Shown: positions 1 through 9,310 of the stretch, piece after piece
Position numbering within the stretch: position 1 is the first letter of the stretch
Layout of the letters: each line of letters starts with the position of its first letter
Assembly (NCBI RefSeq): GCF_014203695.1
Contig: NZ_JACHJO010000007.1
Location: 62,001 to 126,000 of the forward strand
Reading direction: 5' to 3'
Origin: Nocardiopsis algeriensis
GTDB lineage: Bacteria > Actinomycetota > Actinomycetes > Streptosporangiales > Streptosporangiaceae
DNA length: 64,000 nucleotides
Translations under genes and position numbers: made by a program
The notes under the pieces: generated by a model
Databases searched by the model: none
Told to the model about the DNA's origin: nothing
What the model saw: only the letters and a program-made list of their open reading frames with translations

Positions 1-14
1 TCTCCAACGGGCGG

Positions 15-1439
15 TTGGACCGCGTCTGGTCCTACTTCGAGGCCGAGCCCGCAGGTGCCAGGGCCGGAAGTCCGCAGCCGCCGTCGACCGGTCGCCAGGA
101 CCTCTTCATCGGGCTGCCCCTGGCAGTAGCGACCCTGGTGCCCGTGGTGGTTATGGCCCGTCTCTCCCTGGCACAGGAAAGCCTGGTGGCACTGCTCGCC
201 TGCCTCGGCCTACCGGTCCTCCTTCCGGCCGCAGGCTGGTACGTCACCGCCTGGCATCACCGGCACCGGCGCAGGCGCGCTCTGGAGCGCGCATACGGTT
301 ACGGGTGGTCACCCTCACCACCTCCCAAGGGTGGTTTCGCCGATCAGGTGGAACGGAAGTTCGACCACTACTTCGCCAAGTACGCCCCCGACCCGCTGAC
401 TCGCAATGCCTGGCTGGACCGGACCAGAGGCGTACGCCGCGCCCTGCGTGACGAAGTTGTCCGGGTCTACCGGGAGAGCGGGATCGGAGCCGACCGGGTG
501 ACGTGGTTGATCCGGTTCCTGGTGAGGGACGTGCGCCGGCGCCTGCAGGAGGGGCAGCCCGTGGAACCGCACGAGGTCCACCGAGTGGATCCGGCGGTCA
601 TGGCACGGTGCACGGTCCTGTGCCTGGCTGCGGCCACCGCGATGGCTGCGGTCGCAGCCATCGCGTTCCAGCAGGCTCCCTTTTCCACTGCGGCCTGCCT
701 GGTGCTCACCGCGGTCACCGCGAGATTCTCGGTTCCCCTGTGGTTGAAGATCCACAGTGAACGCCGACGTTTCACCGAGGAGTCCCAGGAGCACTCCGCT
801 ACCAAAGCTGCCCGCGAGGCGGAGTACCACCGGTGGAAGAGCAAGCTCAACTCCTTGCGCCCCGAGGAGAAGGAGATGGAGGCCTGGCTGAACGCGGACA
901 AGACGCTGATCCTCGCCGAGACCCTGAAGAGCCACCGTCTGGCCTGGCGCGAGGTGGTCGCCCACGCTTTTCTCCCCACCCCGAAACGGCCCTGCGAATC
1001 AGCTCACGTGAGCAAGGGTCCCTGGCGTTATTCGAGATACGAGGTCAGGGTCTTCCTGGTCACCGGGGAAGGTGTCCGTGAGGCCACCGTCGTCCTTGAT
1101 TTCTTGCGGTCCCGGTGGCGGGTCACCTCAAGGAAGAACTACAGGTTCGACGCACTCTCCTCGGTGCATGTGGAGATAGCGAGCACACGTCGCTACACCT
1201 TGAACATCACACTGAACAACGGCCCGTCAGAGAGCATCGTGGTGTCCGAGGCCCCCAATCTCGACGCGCCGCCGGACGAGGAGCTTCAAAGCGATGCGCC
1301 GGACATCAACCTGGAAACCGCCGGTTTCTCCCACACCCTCCGTGTCCTGGAAGGCATCGCCGCCGAGGGCAAACCGTGGTTCGGGCGTGCAGGAGATCCG
1401 CATTCCGGCGATTCTCCCGGAGCGTCCACAGCCGCCTGA
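15..1439 (+). CDS. hypothetical membrane protein, possibly 5'-truncated by the window edge
   Basis: I do not recognise the family. The reading frame is open to the left edge, so the TTG at 15 need not be the true start. Two hydrophobic regions are visible: residues ~32-76 (two adjacent membrane-spanning stretches ending before a very basic run HHRHRRRRALERAYG) and residues ~198-245 (a second pair). Between them lies a basic soluble segment with several Arg-rich helices. The C-terminal ~220 residues are soluble: first a charged probable helix around SERRRFTEESQEHSATKAA, then a mixed, strand-rich part. This suggests a four-helix membrane protein with cytoplasmic domains. A strong hairpin (1530-1558) follows about 90 bases after the stop and would end its transcript. 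Confidence 0.6.
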   Translation: MDRVWSYFEAEPAGARAGSPQPPSTGRQDLFIGLPLAVATLVPVVVMARLSLAQESLVALLACLGLPVLLPAAGWYVTAWHHRHRRRRALERAYGYGWSPSPPPKGGFADQVERKFDHYFAKYAPDPLTRNAWLDRTRGVRRALRDEVVRVYRESGIGADRVTWLIRFLVRDVRRRLQEGQPVEPHEVHRVDPAVMARCTVLCLAAATAMAAVAAIAFQQAPFSTAACLVLTAVTARFSVPLWLKIHSERRRFTEESQEHSATKAAREAEYHRWKSKLNSLRPEEKEMEAWLNADKTLILAETLKSHRLAWREVVAHAFLPTPKRPCESAHVSKGPWRYSRYEVRVFLVTGEGVREATVVLDFLRSRWRVTSRKNYRFDALSSVHVEIASTRRYTLNITLNNGPSESIVVSEAPNLDAPPDEELQSDAPDINLETAGFSHTLRVLEGIAAEGKPWFGRAGDPHSGDSPGASTAA

Positions 1440-1898
1440 GATCCGGCCCGGAAGGGCCGGCATTCCGGCAGAACCGGTTCCGGACCATGTCTGTCCGCAC
1501 GGACAGTCACCGCTCTGCACTCTGAACGACAGGGTCCCGGCCCTCGTCCGGGACCCTGCGCGCCGCCCGAATGCGCCGACCGACGCGACGCTCCGGCGCA
1601 GGCCGCCCCTACCGGTCCCCCCGAAACGGCCCCGTCGCGGGCACCTCGCCAGGCCGCTGCTCCCCCCGGCTTCGCCAGCCTTCCGCATCCTGACACAGGG
1701 GCAGCGTCCTATTTATTTCGAAGAGGAAATTGCCATCTCCCCTGACCGGAATGAAGCGCAATCAATTTGACATTGAACATCAAAACGAAACACTTGTGAC
1801 CTTAGGTCCTGATTGTCCCGAGGATCCCCCTACGCCACTGCGTGTTGGCGGGCTTTGTCGTGCCCTGCCTGCGCCGTGCCCCCGCTGAGAGGATGATC
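1440..1898. other. intergenic region with one terminator, no gene seen
   Basis: The first half is GC-rich and holds the hairpin at 1530-1558. The last ~200 bases (about 1700-1830) are clearly richer in A/T than the surroundings (atttatttcgaagaggaaat and the following run) and probably contain the promoter of the Tat-exported protein at 1899. Open frames here are short and lack coding character. Confidence 0.5.
1530..1558 (+). terminator. hairpin terminator after the first gene
   Basis: Perfect 11-bp stem: 1530-1540 (cagggtcccgg) pairs with 1548-1558, with a 7-base loop. There is no T-tract, as is common for actinomycete terminators. Confidence 0.6.
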
Positions 1899-3002
1899 AT
1901 GCCCTCCGATCCGGTCACGAGCCGTAGATCGTTTCTTCAATACGCCGCGCTCGTCGGCGCCGGTGCGAGTGCCGCGAGCCTCATGGATCCGTTCGCGGCG
2001 GTACCGGCCCACGCCGCAACCTTCTCGCACCCCGGCCTGCTGCACACCGATGCGACGCTCACGGACATGGCCGCCGAAGCAGGCGGCGGTCAGGACCCCT
2101 GGTCGTCCGGCTGGGACGCCCTGCTGGCGGACGAACGTTCCCAGGTCGGCTGGTCGGCCGACCCCGTGGCCGACCTGAACACCGGTGGACCCGAGGAGAA
2201 CTACGGCCGTCTGCTCGACGACGCACACGCCGCCTACCAGAACGCACTGGTGGGAAGGCTGACCGGCGACACCGCGCACGCGGACACCGCAGCGGACATC
2301 CTCAACACGTGGTCGGAAACGCTGGCCTCGGTCTCCGGTGACCCGCTGATCGGGCAGACCTCCGGTATCTACGGCTTCGTGCTGGCGAACGCCGCCGAAC
2401 TCGTCCGGGACCACACGGGATTCGACAAGGACCGGTTCGCCGCGATGCTGACCGATGTCCTCCGCCCGGTGAGCGACGCGTACCTGACCGCGGGTCCCGA
2501 TACCTGCGCGAGTGCCTACGGCTCCAACTGGGAGCTGTCCCACATCGCCTCGGTGCTGGCGATCGGCATCTTCTGCGACGACACCACCCAGGCGGAGCGG
2601 GCGACCGCGCTCGTCGCCGACACGCCCCGCCTCATGAACTCCGTCCCCTACGTGTGGGACGGGGGCGCCTCGGACCGGCACTCGCTCACCGGCCTCGGCC
2701 TGCTCGCGGCTGTCTGCGAGATGGCCTGGAGCCAGGGCACCGACCTCTACGCGAGTCACGGCAACCGTCTGCTCTCGGCAGCCGAGGAAATCGCCCGGTA
2801 CGAGATCGCGGTTTCGGAGGTCCCGCCCCTGGGCGTCTGGGGTACCTCGGCGACCAGTCCCGCATGGGCTCTCATCCACAACCACTACGTGACACGCAAG
2901 GGGATGTCCGCCCCCAACACGGCCGAGCTCGCCGACCGGGCCCGTGCCGAGGGCGGCGGCTTCGACCAGTTGGGCCTCGGCGAGCTCGCCTACTCCCTGT
3001 AG
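1899..3002 (+). CDS. Tat-exported alginate-lyase-like protein
   Basis: Likely an exported polysaccharide lyase or related sugar-acid-processing protein. The N-terminus carries a twin-arginine signal (TSRRSFLQ followed by a hydrophobic AALVGAGASAASL and a cut site near AHAA). The mature part starts with HPGLLHTDATLTDM, the typical opening of the alginate-lyase (alpha/alpha toroid) family, followed by helical repeats with GDTAHADTAADILNTWSETL. I chose ATG 1899 because GAGAGG lies about 6 bases before it; ATG 1893 would touch that site. The protein is 367 residues, normal to slightly short for the family. The cell-wall amidase gene starts 56 bases downstream on the same strand, so the two may be co-transcribed. 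The true substrate cannot be told from sequence. Confidence 0.75.
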   Translation: MPSDPVTSRRSFLQYAALVGAGASAASLMDPFAAVPAHAATFSHPGLLHTDATLTDMAAEAGGGQDPWSSGWDALLADERSQVGWSADPVADLNTGGPEENYGRLLDDAHAAYQNALVGRLTGDTAHADTAADILNTWSETLASVSGDPLIGQTSGIYGFVLANAAELVRDHTGFDKDRFAAMLTDVLRPVSDAYLTAGPDTCASAYGSNWELSHIASVLAIGIFCDDTTQAERATALVADTPRLMNSVPYVWDGGASDRHSLTGLGLLAAVCEMAWSQGTDLYASHGNRLLSAAEEIARYEIAVSEVPPLGVWGTSATSPAWALIHNHYVTRKGMSAPNTAELADRARAEGGGFDQLGLGELAYSL

Positions 3003-3058
3003 CGGCACCGACCGCCCGTTCCCGCTCATCGGCCAGTCGAGAGAAAGAATCCCCCTCC

Positions 3059-4864
3059 ATGAAGTTCGTCACCAAGGCCATGTGGGGCGGCCGCCCCTAT
3101 CAGCCCAACGGCGATGCCCCCATCACCTCCAACCGGGGCGTGAAGATCCACTACCTCGGATCGCTCTACGAACTCGTCAACCACAGCCACTGCGCGGCGA
3201 AGGTCCGCTCCGTCCAGAACGAGCACATGAACGGGCGCGGCTACGCCGACATCGGGTACAGCCTGGTCGTGTGCCGGCACGGCTACGTGTTCGAGGGCCG
3301 CGGGAAGAACCGGCAGTGTGCCGCGAACGGCAACCAGAGCCTGAACCGCAACCACTACGCGATCCTCGGAATGGTCGGCACCGAGCCCAGCTGGTGGCAG
3401 AAGATCTATCGGGACTACTGGAACTACAACCCGACCGCCGAGATGAAGCAGGGTATCCGCGACGCCATCGCCTACCTCAGGCACTACGGCGGCGCCGGCT
3501 CGGAGATCCTCGGCCACAAGGACGGCTACGCCACCGCGTGCCCGGGCCCGGCCCTGTACAACATGGTCCGCAGCGGAGAACTCGAGCCGGGCAGCAACAG
3601 CGGCCCCATGGAGTACGTCACCGGCATCGGCGAGACCCTCGGTTCTGTGGCCGCCAAGTTCAACATCCCCTGGTCGGCCCTGGCCAGCGCGAACAACCTG
3701 CCCCTGATCGTCCTCGAGAGTTACACGTTCGGACCGGGCGTCACTCTCATCATCCCGGCCCTCAGCTCGGGCCTGGACCCCCATGGCGGCAGCAGCGGCC
3801 CCATCGGCGACTACGTTCCCTTCCCCGGTACGGAATGGTTCCAGGGACGGCCGAACAGCCGGATCGTCATGGCCATGGGCGTACGGCTCGTCCAAGAGGG
3901 CTGCAACCCCTACCGCGTGGGTCCCGGAAACCAGTGGTCCGACGTCGACCGCGACGCGTACGCGATGTGGCAGCGCAAGCTCGGCTTCTCCGGGGCGGAC
4001 GCCGACGGCTGGCCCGGCCGCACCTCCTGGGACCGGCTCAGGGTGCCCGCCGAAGGCGGTGTCTCGGCCGGCGCCCCCGGTTACGAGCCGTTCCCGGGAG
4101 CCGACTTCTTCCGCTCCAACCCGGACAGCCCGATCGTGACGGCGATGGGCGTCCGACTGGTCGCCGAGGGGTGCAGTGCGTACCTGTCGGGCCCGGGACC
4201 GCGGTGGAGCGAGGCGGACCGCGCCTCCTACGCCAACTGGCAGGAGAAGCTGGGCTTCTCCGGGGCGGACGCCGACGGCTGGCCCGGCCAGGCCTCCTGG
4301 GACCGGTTGAAGGTCCCGCGCCAGGGTTCGGGGCCCTACGAGCAGGGAGGTGCCTCCGGTAGCACCTACGAGCCCTTCCCCGGTGCCGACTGGTTCACCG
4401 CGAGCCCCAACAGCTCGATCGTCACCGAGATGGGCCGCCGCCTCATCACCGAGGGCTGCGGCAAGTACACCTCCGGTGCCGGCCCCCAGTGGACGGAAGC
4501 CGACCGCGAGTCCTACGCCGCCTGGCAGCGCAAGCTCGGATTCAGCGGGGCGGACGCCGACGGCTGGCCCGGAAAGACCTCCTGGGACCAGCTCCGGGTG
4601 CCCCGGTACTCGACCGCGTACGAGCCCTACCCAGGGGCGGACTGGTTCCGTTCCAACCCCAGCAGTGCGATCGTGACCAACATGGGTCGGCGCCTGGTGG
4701 CCGAGGGATGCGGGACGTACCAGTTCGGTCCCGGTCCGCAGTGGTCCGAGGCGGACCGCACCTCCTATGCCAAGTGGCAGGAGAAGCTGGGGTACTCCGG
4801 CGCGGACGCCGACGGCTGGCCCGGCAAGAGCACGTGGGACCAACTCCGCGTTCCCAAGAGCTGA
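3059..4864 (+). CDS. N-acetylmuramoyl-L-alanine amidase with LysM-like and four peptidoglycan-binding repeats
   Basis: Cleaves the amide bond between muramic acid and the stem peptide of peptidoglycan (amidase_2/PGRP fold, zinc dependent). Residues ~3-170 form the amidase; visible family motifs are KIHYLGS, the central GYSLVVCRHGYVFEGRG and the C-terminal LGHKDGYATACPGP. Residues ~186-236 (YVTGIGETLGSVAAKFNIPW) look like a LysM domain. Four repeats of about 80 residues start near 252, 342, 437 and 521, each opening with YxPxPGxxWF or a close variant and closing with GADADGWPG and a WDxLxVP motif; these are putative wall-binding modules. Start ATG 3059 fits the amidase N-terminus. No signal peptide is visible, so release may need lysis or a non-classical route. 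601 residues. Confidence 0.85.
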   Translation: MKFVTKAMWGGRPYQPNGDAPITSNRGVKIHYLGSLYELVNHSHCAAKVRSVQNEHMNGRGYADIGYSLVVCRHGYVFEGRGKNRQCAANGNQSLNRNHYAILGMVGTEPSWWQKIYRDYWNYNPTAEMKQGIRDAIAYLRHYGGAGSEILGHKDGYATACPGPALYNMVRSGELEPGSNSGPMEYVTGIGETLGSVAAKFNIPWSALASANNLPLIVLESYTFGPGVTLIIPALSSGLDPHGGSSGPIGDYVPFPGTEWFQGRPNSRIVMAMGVRLVQEGCNPYRVGPGNQWSDVDRDAYAMWQRKLGFSGADADGWPGRTSWDRLRVPAEGGVSAGAPGYEPFPGADFFRSNPDSPIVTAMGVRLVAEGCSAYLSGPGPRWSEADRASYANWQEKLGFSGADADGWPGQASWDRLKVPRQGSGPYEQGGASGSTYEPFPGADWFTASPNSSIVTEMGRRLITEGCGKYTSGAGPQWTEADRESYAAWQRKLGFSGADADGWPGKTSWDQLRVPRYSTAYEPYPGADWFRSNPSSAIVTNMGRRLVAEGCGTYQFGPGPQWSEADRTSYAKWQEKLGYSGADADGWPGKSTWDQLRVPKS

Positions 4865-4930
4865 CGCGCTCTCCAAGACGGGCCTGCGACCGGAACACCG
4901 TTCCGGCCGCGGGCCCTGCCGTTCTCGAAC

Positions 4931-4967
4931 GCCGGAGCAGCAGCGTCACCCCTCGCGCTGCTCCGGC
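4931..4967 (+). terminator. hairpin terminator after the amidase gene
   Basis: Perfect 11-bp stem: gccggagcagc (4931-4941) pairs with 4957-4967 across a 15-base loop. A second imperfect GC-rich hairpin lies just upstream at about 4879-4915. Confidence 0.65.
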
Positions 4968-5067
4968 AGGGGCTCGCAGCATCATGTGTGAGCGCCCGAG
5001 GTCAGGGCACCGCCGAACAGCGGAGCTCGGCGGCACCGGGCATCCCCTCTGGAAGGAGGCCGCGGCG

Positions 5068-5790
5068 CTACTGCGCCGCCGTCGCGATGTAGACGGTATT
5101 GGACGAGTCGCGCTCCTGAAGCGGGTTGGGGAAACTGACCACCTCCGCCCGCGCCCGGGCGAACACCTCCTCCAGCAGGCCGGTGAACTCCTCGTCGGGG
5201 GCGTCGTCGGACCACAGGGCGAAGACCCCTCCCGGCAGGAGGAGGTCGTCCCTCAGCCGCCGCAGCCCCTCGGCCGTGTACAGGCCGGCGTGGGCGGGGT
5301 GGAGCACATGGCGCGGAGAGTGGTCGATGTCGACGATCACGGCGTGGAACGGCTCCGGTCCCAGGTCCGGTGCGGGCCCCGAGCCCGCGCCGACCGCGGC
5401 GAAGAAGTCCCCGTGCGCCAAGCGGCAGCGGGGGTCTCGGACCAGGTCCCGCCCCGAGGGGATCAGCCCTTGGCAGTGCCAGTCGATGACCTCCGCCAGT
5501 GCCTCCGCCACCACGAGGGTGCCGACCGCCTCGCTCTCCAGCACCGTGTGCGCGGTGTATCCCAGGCCCAGGCCGCCCACGGCCACCCGCAGGTCCGTCC
5601 CGTCCAGCTCGGCCAGGGCGAGCCGGGCCATCTCGACCTCGGCGGCGGTGAACAGGCTCGACATCAGGAATTCGTCGTCGAGCTTGATCTCGTGCACCTC
5701 GGTGCGGAAGAAGGGGTCGTAGCGGCGGCGCAGGCTGAGTTCCCCCAGAGGGGTGGGCCGCCAGTCGAGCTCCTGGAAGCGGGCGCTCAT
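5068..5790 (-). CDS. spermidine-synthase-like methyltransferase-fold protein
   Basis: 240 residues with a Rossmann methyltransferase fold of the spermidine-synthase type. Visible are RVAVGGLGLGYTAHTV (binding loop for a SAM-like cofactor), VVAEALAEVIDWH (acidic residue after strand 2), VDIDHSPRHVLHP (end of strand 4, active-site region) and LLLPGGVFALWSDD. In the family this fold transfers aminopropyl or methyl groups, but the substrate here is unknown; many actinomycete copies annotated as spermidine synthase are not linked to polyamine genes, and none are present here. Start ATG 5790 has GGAG about 8 bases upstream. It stands alone on the minus strand, 150 bases downstream of the SpoIIE phosphatase gene. 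Confidence 0.75.
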   Translation of the reverse strand: MSARFQELDWRPTPLGELSLRRRYDPFFRTEVHEIKLDDEFLMSSLFTAAEVEMARLALAELDGTDLRVAVGGLGLGYTAHTVLESEAVGTLVVAEALAEVIDWHCQGLIPSGRDLVRDPRCRLAHGDFFAAVGAGSGPAPDLGPEPFHAVIVDIDHSPRHVLHPAHAGLYTAEGLRRLRDDLLLPGGVFALWSDDAPDEEFTGLLEEVFARARAEVVSFPNPLQERDSSNTVYIATAAQ

Positions 5791-5942
5791 CGTCGTCTCC
5801 TGCTCATGTGGCGGGCGGTTGCCGTGTCCTCCCGGGCCGCGCGGCGGAGGCCGGCGGTGGGACCGGGGCGGCGGGGTGTCCGGGTGGCGGTCCCCGCTCC
5901 CCCACCGTAGCGGGAGACGGACCTGTCGGCCGCCGGATCCGC

Positions 5943-7721
5943 TCAGCCGGGTCTCCGGTCCGCGAGGCGTACCGCGAGCATGACGATGTCGTCGTCGTGC
6001 GCGTCCCCGGCGACCTCGTCGGCGATGCCGCCCAGCAGGGCGGGCAGCGGTCTGCGTACGCCGGCCGCGAGCATCTGCGCGACGCGGCCCACGGCCGCGT
6101 CCATGCTGTGGCCCCGGTGCTCGACCAGGCCGTCGGTGAACATCAGCAGGGTGCTCCCCGCCTCCAGCATCATCCGGTGGTCGGTGCGCGGCTCGTCGGG
6201 CAGGTCGGGGTGGATGAAGAGGTCGTGCTCCTCCAGCCGGTACACCCGTCTCGACGGGGAGACGACCAGGGGCGGCATGTGGCCGGCGTTGGACCAGGTC
6301 ATCAGCCATCCACCGCGGTGCGCCCTGAGGTGGACGTGCACGATCGTGCCGCTGGCGCCGACGCCCAGGGCCCGGTTGGCCCGTTCGAAGGCTGTGAGCG
6401 CCTGTGCGGGCCCCCCGTCAGGGTGGTCCCTGCTGGCCTGGCGCAGCATGCTGCGCACCTGCCCCATGAGCGCGGCCGCGTGGATGTCGTGGCCGGTGAT
6501 GTCGCCGACGGTGAAGACCACCGTGCCGTTCGGGTCGCGGGACAGGGCGTGGGCGTCGTACCAGTCACCGCCGACCATCTCGTCCTGGGCGGCGGGACGG
6601 TAGAGCACCTCCACCTCCAGGCCCCCGACGTCGGGGAGCTCGGTCAGCATGGCCTGCTGCATCGACCGAGCGGCCTGCACCCGCCGGTTCACGAACGCCG
6701 CCCGCTGCACGGCTCGGGCGGTGTACTCGGCCAGGGAGCGGAGGAGCGCGCGTTCCACGACGTCCATCCGGCGCTCGGTCCTCCAGCCGAGCACGAGCAC
6801 ACCCACGGCCTCGGCATCCCCCGGCAGGGGGATGCACGCCAGGCTGCGTACTCCGGTCTGCGCGAACGCCTCCCGTACCTCGGGGCTCTGCTCCGCGATC
6901 TCGGCCGGGCCGAGCACCTCCACGACGGTGCCGGTGCGGACCGCCAGGGCCGGGGGCCAGGCGCTGTCCAGGCGGAACTCCGTGTACAGGGCGCCCACGA
7001 GCTGGGGGTCGGCGGCGTCGACGACGCGGCGCAGTATGCCGTCCTCTCGCAGGAGCAGTTCCACGTAGACGGGGTCGAGGTCGTCGGTGATCAGTTTTCT
7101 GACGCTGCGCCGCACCTGGACCGGGTCGGCGGCCCCCGCCAGGTCGTCGGCGGTGCGCAGGAGGGTCCGGGAGCGCTCCAGTGCGCTCCGGGCCCGCAGC
7201 CGGGCCTCCCTGCTCTGGTTGGTGAGGATGCGCAGCCGCAGTTCGGCGCTGCACACCTGGGCCAGGTCGTCCAGTGCGTCCCGTTCCTCCTTGCTCCAGG
7301 CGCGCGAGGCGCGGCCGACCGCGATGAGGAAGCCCAGGACGTGTCCTTCCCCGTCGGTGAGCGGTGCTCCCGTGCAGGAGGCCGTTCCGCTCTCGCGGGC
7401 CGAGCGGCACATGCGGGCGAGGACGGCCCGGCCGGTCTCCTCGTCCATCGGGGCGCCCGAGTTGGCCTCGCGGGGCAGCGGTATCCGCCGGGAGGAGGCC
7501 CACGGTTCCTTCAGCCCCACCGCTCCGGGGACGATCTGGCCGTGGCCTTCTACGACCGAGACGAGCGCCGCCGGGACTCCGAGCAGGCGTGCGGCGAGGC
7601 GGGCGAACCGCTCCATGGCCTCGTCCGGTTCCGCGCCCAGTCCGATGTGCGCGGGCAGGAGCCGTTCCTGCTCCTCGGAGGGCAGGTCCGAACCGGTCCA
7701 GAGCATGTTGTCGTCGTTCAT
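5943..7721 (-). CDS. GAF-domain PP2C-type (SpoIIE/RsbU-like) serine phosphatase
   Basis: Signal-responsive protein phosphatase, expected to dephosphorylate an anti-anti-sigma factor and so release a sigma factor. Residues ~20-170 are a GAF-like domain (FARLAARLLGVPAALVSVVE), ~190-340 a second GAF-like domain, and ~350-590 the SpoIIE/PP2C phosphatase. Metal-binding aspartates are present in GGDWYDAH, TVGDITGHD, FTDGLVEH and DAHDDDIVML. Start ATG 7721 is preceded by GGAGCGA; GTG 7733 is an in-frame alternative. No partner anti-sigma or STAS gene lies beside it; an RsbW-like ATPase lies about 3 kb away on the same strand and could be a partner, which is inference only. Confidence 0.85.
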   Translation of the reverse strand: MNDDNMLWTGSDLPSEEQERLLPAHIGLGAEPDEAMERFARLAARLLGVPAALVSVVEGHGQIVPGAVGLKEPWASSRRIPLPREANSGAPMDEETGRAVLARMCRSARESGTASCTGAPLTDGEGHVLGFLIAVGRASRAWSKEERDALDDLAQVCSAELRLRILTNQSREARLRARSALERSRTLLRTADDLAGAADPVQVRRSVRKLITDDLDPVYVELLLREDGILRRVVDAADPQLVGALYTEFRLDSAWPPALAVRTGTVVEVLGPAEIAEQSPEVREAFAQTGVRSLACIPLPGDAEAVGVLVLGWRTERRMDVVERALLRSLAEYTARAVQRAAFVNRRVQAARSMQQAMLTELPDVGGLEVEVLYRPAAQDEMVGGDWYDAHALSRDPNGTVVFTVGDITGHDIHAAALMGQVRSMLRQASRDHPDGGPAQALTAFERANRALGVGASGTIVHVHLRAHRGGWLMTWSNAGHMPPLVVSPSRRVYRLEEHDLFIHPDLPDEPRTDHRMMLEAGSTLLMFTDGLVEHRGHSMDAAVGRVAQMLAAGVRRPLPALLGGIADEVAGDAHDDDIVMLAVRLADRRPG

Positions 7722-9310
7722 TCGCTCCGCCACTCCAGCCTTCCCGGTAGACGAGGGGGCTCAGCGCCCAGCCTAGGGAGGGAAGGCCCGTGACCTGCGT
7801 AAGCGACGGGGTGTGGCGGACAGGTGCCCGTGTTCGGGGCAGCACCGCACCTGGGGTGCGGTGGTCGGCGGCGGCCCGGTCCCCCGTGTGGTGCCCACCC
7901 ACACGGGGGGATCCGGACCGCCGCGGTCTCCGTCGGCAGGGCCCCGCCCGGCCCTGCCGTACGGACGTTCCCGGTGTCGGCGGCGGACGGACCTTCCTCT
8001 CGGGTGCCGCGCTGCCGCCGCTGTCGGCCCAGTGCCCTGCTCGGCCGTTGCGGCGTGCTGCGGCTCCCCGGCCGGCCGTCCTCGAAGCGTCGCTCACCTC
8101 GACGTTCCGGGATCGGCTCACCCGCATCCCCTCGGGTTGCCGCCGGTGCGCTCCTTCGCCCTGCCGAAGGCCGCACCGGGAGGAGACGGTGACGTCGCCG
8201 TTCCACCGGTGTCGTGTGGTCAGGGCAGCGTTGCGCGGTGCCCGACCGGGAAGGTGCCGGAGGGCCGCGGGGCCTGTGCGGCACGTCCCCGTCCTGCTGC
8301 CGGCCGTGCTCCGGAGCGGTCGGGCTGCCGGTCCGATCCCACCTTGTCGAACGGGCCTGCCCACCTCCGTTCCGGTGCGGGTCGGCGGGGGCCGGGGGGC
8401 GGATGTGGACGTTCTCGGTCCCGGTGAACCCAGGGGCGGTGCCCCGGCGGGGAGGGGTCGTCGCAGGCTGGGCCGGGGTCCGGTCTGCAGGGCCTGCGGT
8501 GGCGAGCTCCTGGGGTCGGTCGGCGACCTGTCGGGGGGCGTCGGAGGATTCGGCGGACGCGCCGGGGTCCGGGGCCGGAGCCGTTCCGGGCTCGATCACC
8601 AGTACCGGTCCGGTGTCTCCGGCGCCGAAGCGGCGCCAGCCCGCGCTTCCGGACTCGTCGCGTTCCTTGAGCCGCAGGTGGAGGAAGGACTCGCCCTCTG
8701 CCGCGGCCTGCCGGTAGGCCTCGGTCACGTCGAACTCCACCCCGCCGCTCACGGGGCAGGAGGAGCGGCCGCCGCGGACACTGCGGGTGTCGAGCAGGGC
8801 GCGTTCGGCCGGCTGGTCGTTCCAGGTGGTGCCGCTGCCGAAGGGTTCGACCTGGTGCAGCTGGACGTGGGCGTCGCTGTGGCAGTCGTAGGACCACACG
8901 GTTTCGACGCGCAGCACGGCGGAGTCGACGGGGGCGCCGGCGTCGACCGGGAAGCGGAACAGGGCGCGGCGGGTGTAGACGCGGTCCCAGGCGAGGCGGC
9001 CCGTGCCCACGCTGGCGGACTCGGTGCCGTCGTAGGCCTTGTCGGGGAAGGCGCGGTCCACGTAGGTCCAGGAGTCGCTGCCGATCTCGACCGCTTCGCC
9101 GTCCGCGTGCGCGGGGCCGGGCCGGTCGTCGGCCGGGGTCGTTCCCGCACCGTTCCCCGGGTGCTGCCCGTGAGGGCTCTCGGCGGCCGCGATGGGAGCG
9201 CCGGCCGAGGGGGGCTCCTCGGCTGCCGCGACGGGGGCAGCCGCCCACAGCGCCAGGGCCAGGGCCGAAGCTGCACAAGCCGCCGTCGCACGGGTCAGGG
9301 AACGACGCAT
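7718..9310 (-). CDS. secreted DNRLRE-domain protein with an unexplained C-terminal half
   Basis: The N-terminus is a clear signal peptide (MRRSLTRATAACAASALALA, then an AAA-rich cleavage zone). Residues ~70-235 match the DNRLRE module found in actinomycete cell-surface and secreted proteins: SWTYVDRAFPDKAYDG, a Trp/Cys-containing core, TTWNDQPAE and GVEFDVTEAYRQA. After residue ~255 the sequence turns into a long Pro/Arg/Gly-rich stretch with no recognisable domain and poor protein character down to the stop at 7718. That stop overlaps the ATG of the phosphatase gene (ATGA). Either the C-terminus is decayed or frameshifted, or it is a disordered tail. The N-terminal half is well supported; the 3' end is doubtful. 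Confidence 0.6.
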   Translation of the reverse strand: MRRSLTRATAACAASALALALWAAAPVAAAEEPPSAGAPIAAAESPHGQHPGNGAGTTPADDRPGPAHADGEAVEIGSDSWTYVDRAFPDKAYDGTESASVGTGRLAWDRVYTRRALFRFPVDAGAPVDSAVLRVETVWSYDCHSDAHVQLHQVEPFGSGTTWNDQPAERALLDTRSVRGGRSSCPVSGGVEFDVTEAYRQAAAEGESFLHLRLKERDESGSAGWRRFGAGDTGPVLVIEPGTAPAPDPGASAESSDAPRQVADRPQELATAGPADRTPAQPATTPPRRGTAPGFTGTENVHIRPPAPADPHRNGGGQARSTRWDRTGSPTAPEHGRQQDGDVPHRPRGPPAPSRSGTAQRCPDHTTPVERRRHRLLPVRPSAGRRSAPAATRGDAGEPIPERRGERRFEDGRPGSRSTPQRPSRALGRQRRQRGTREEGPSAADTGNVRTAGPGGALPTETAAVRIPPCGWAPHGGPGRRRPPHPRCGAAPNTGTCPPHPVAYAGHGPSLPRLGAEPPRLPGRLEWRSE

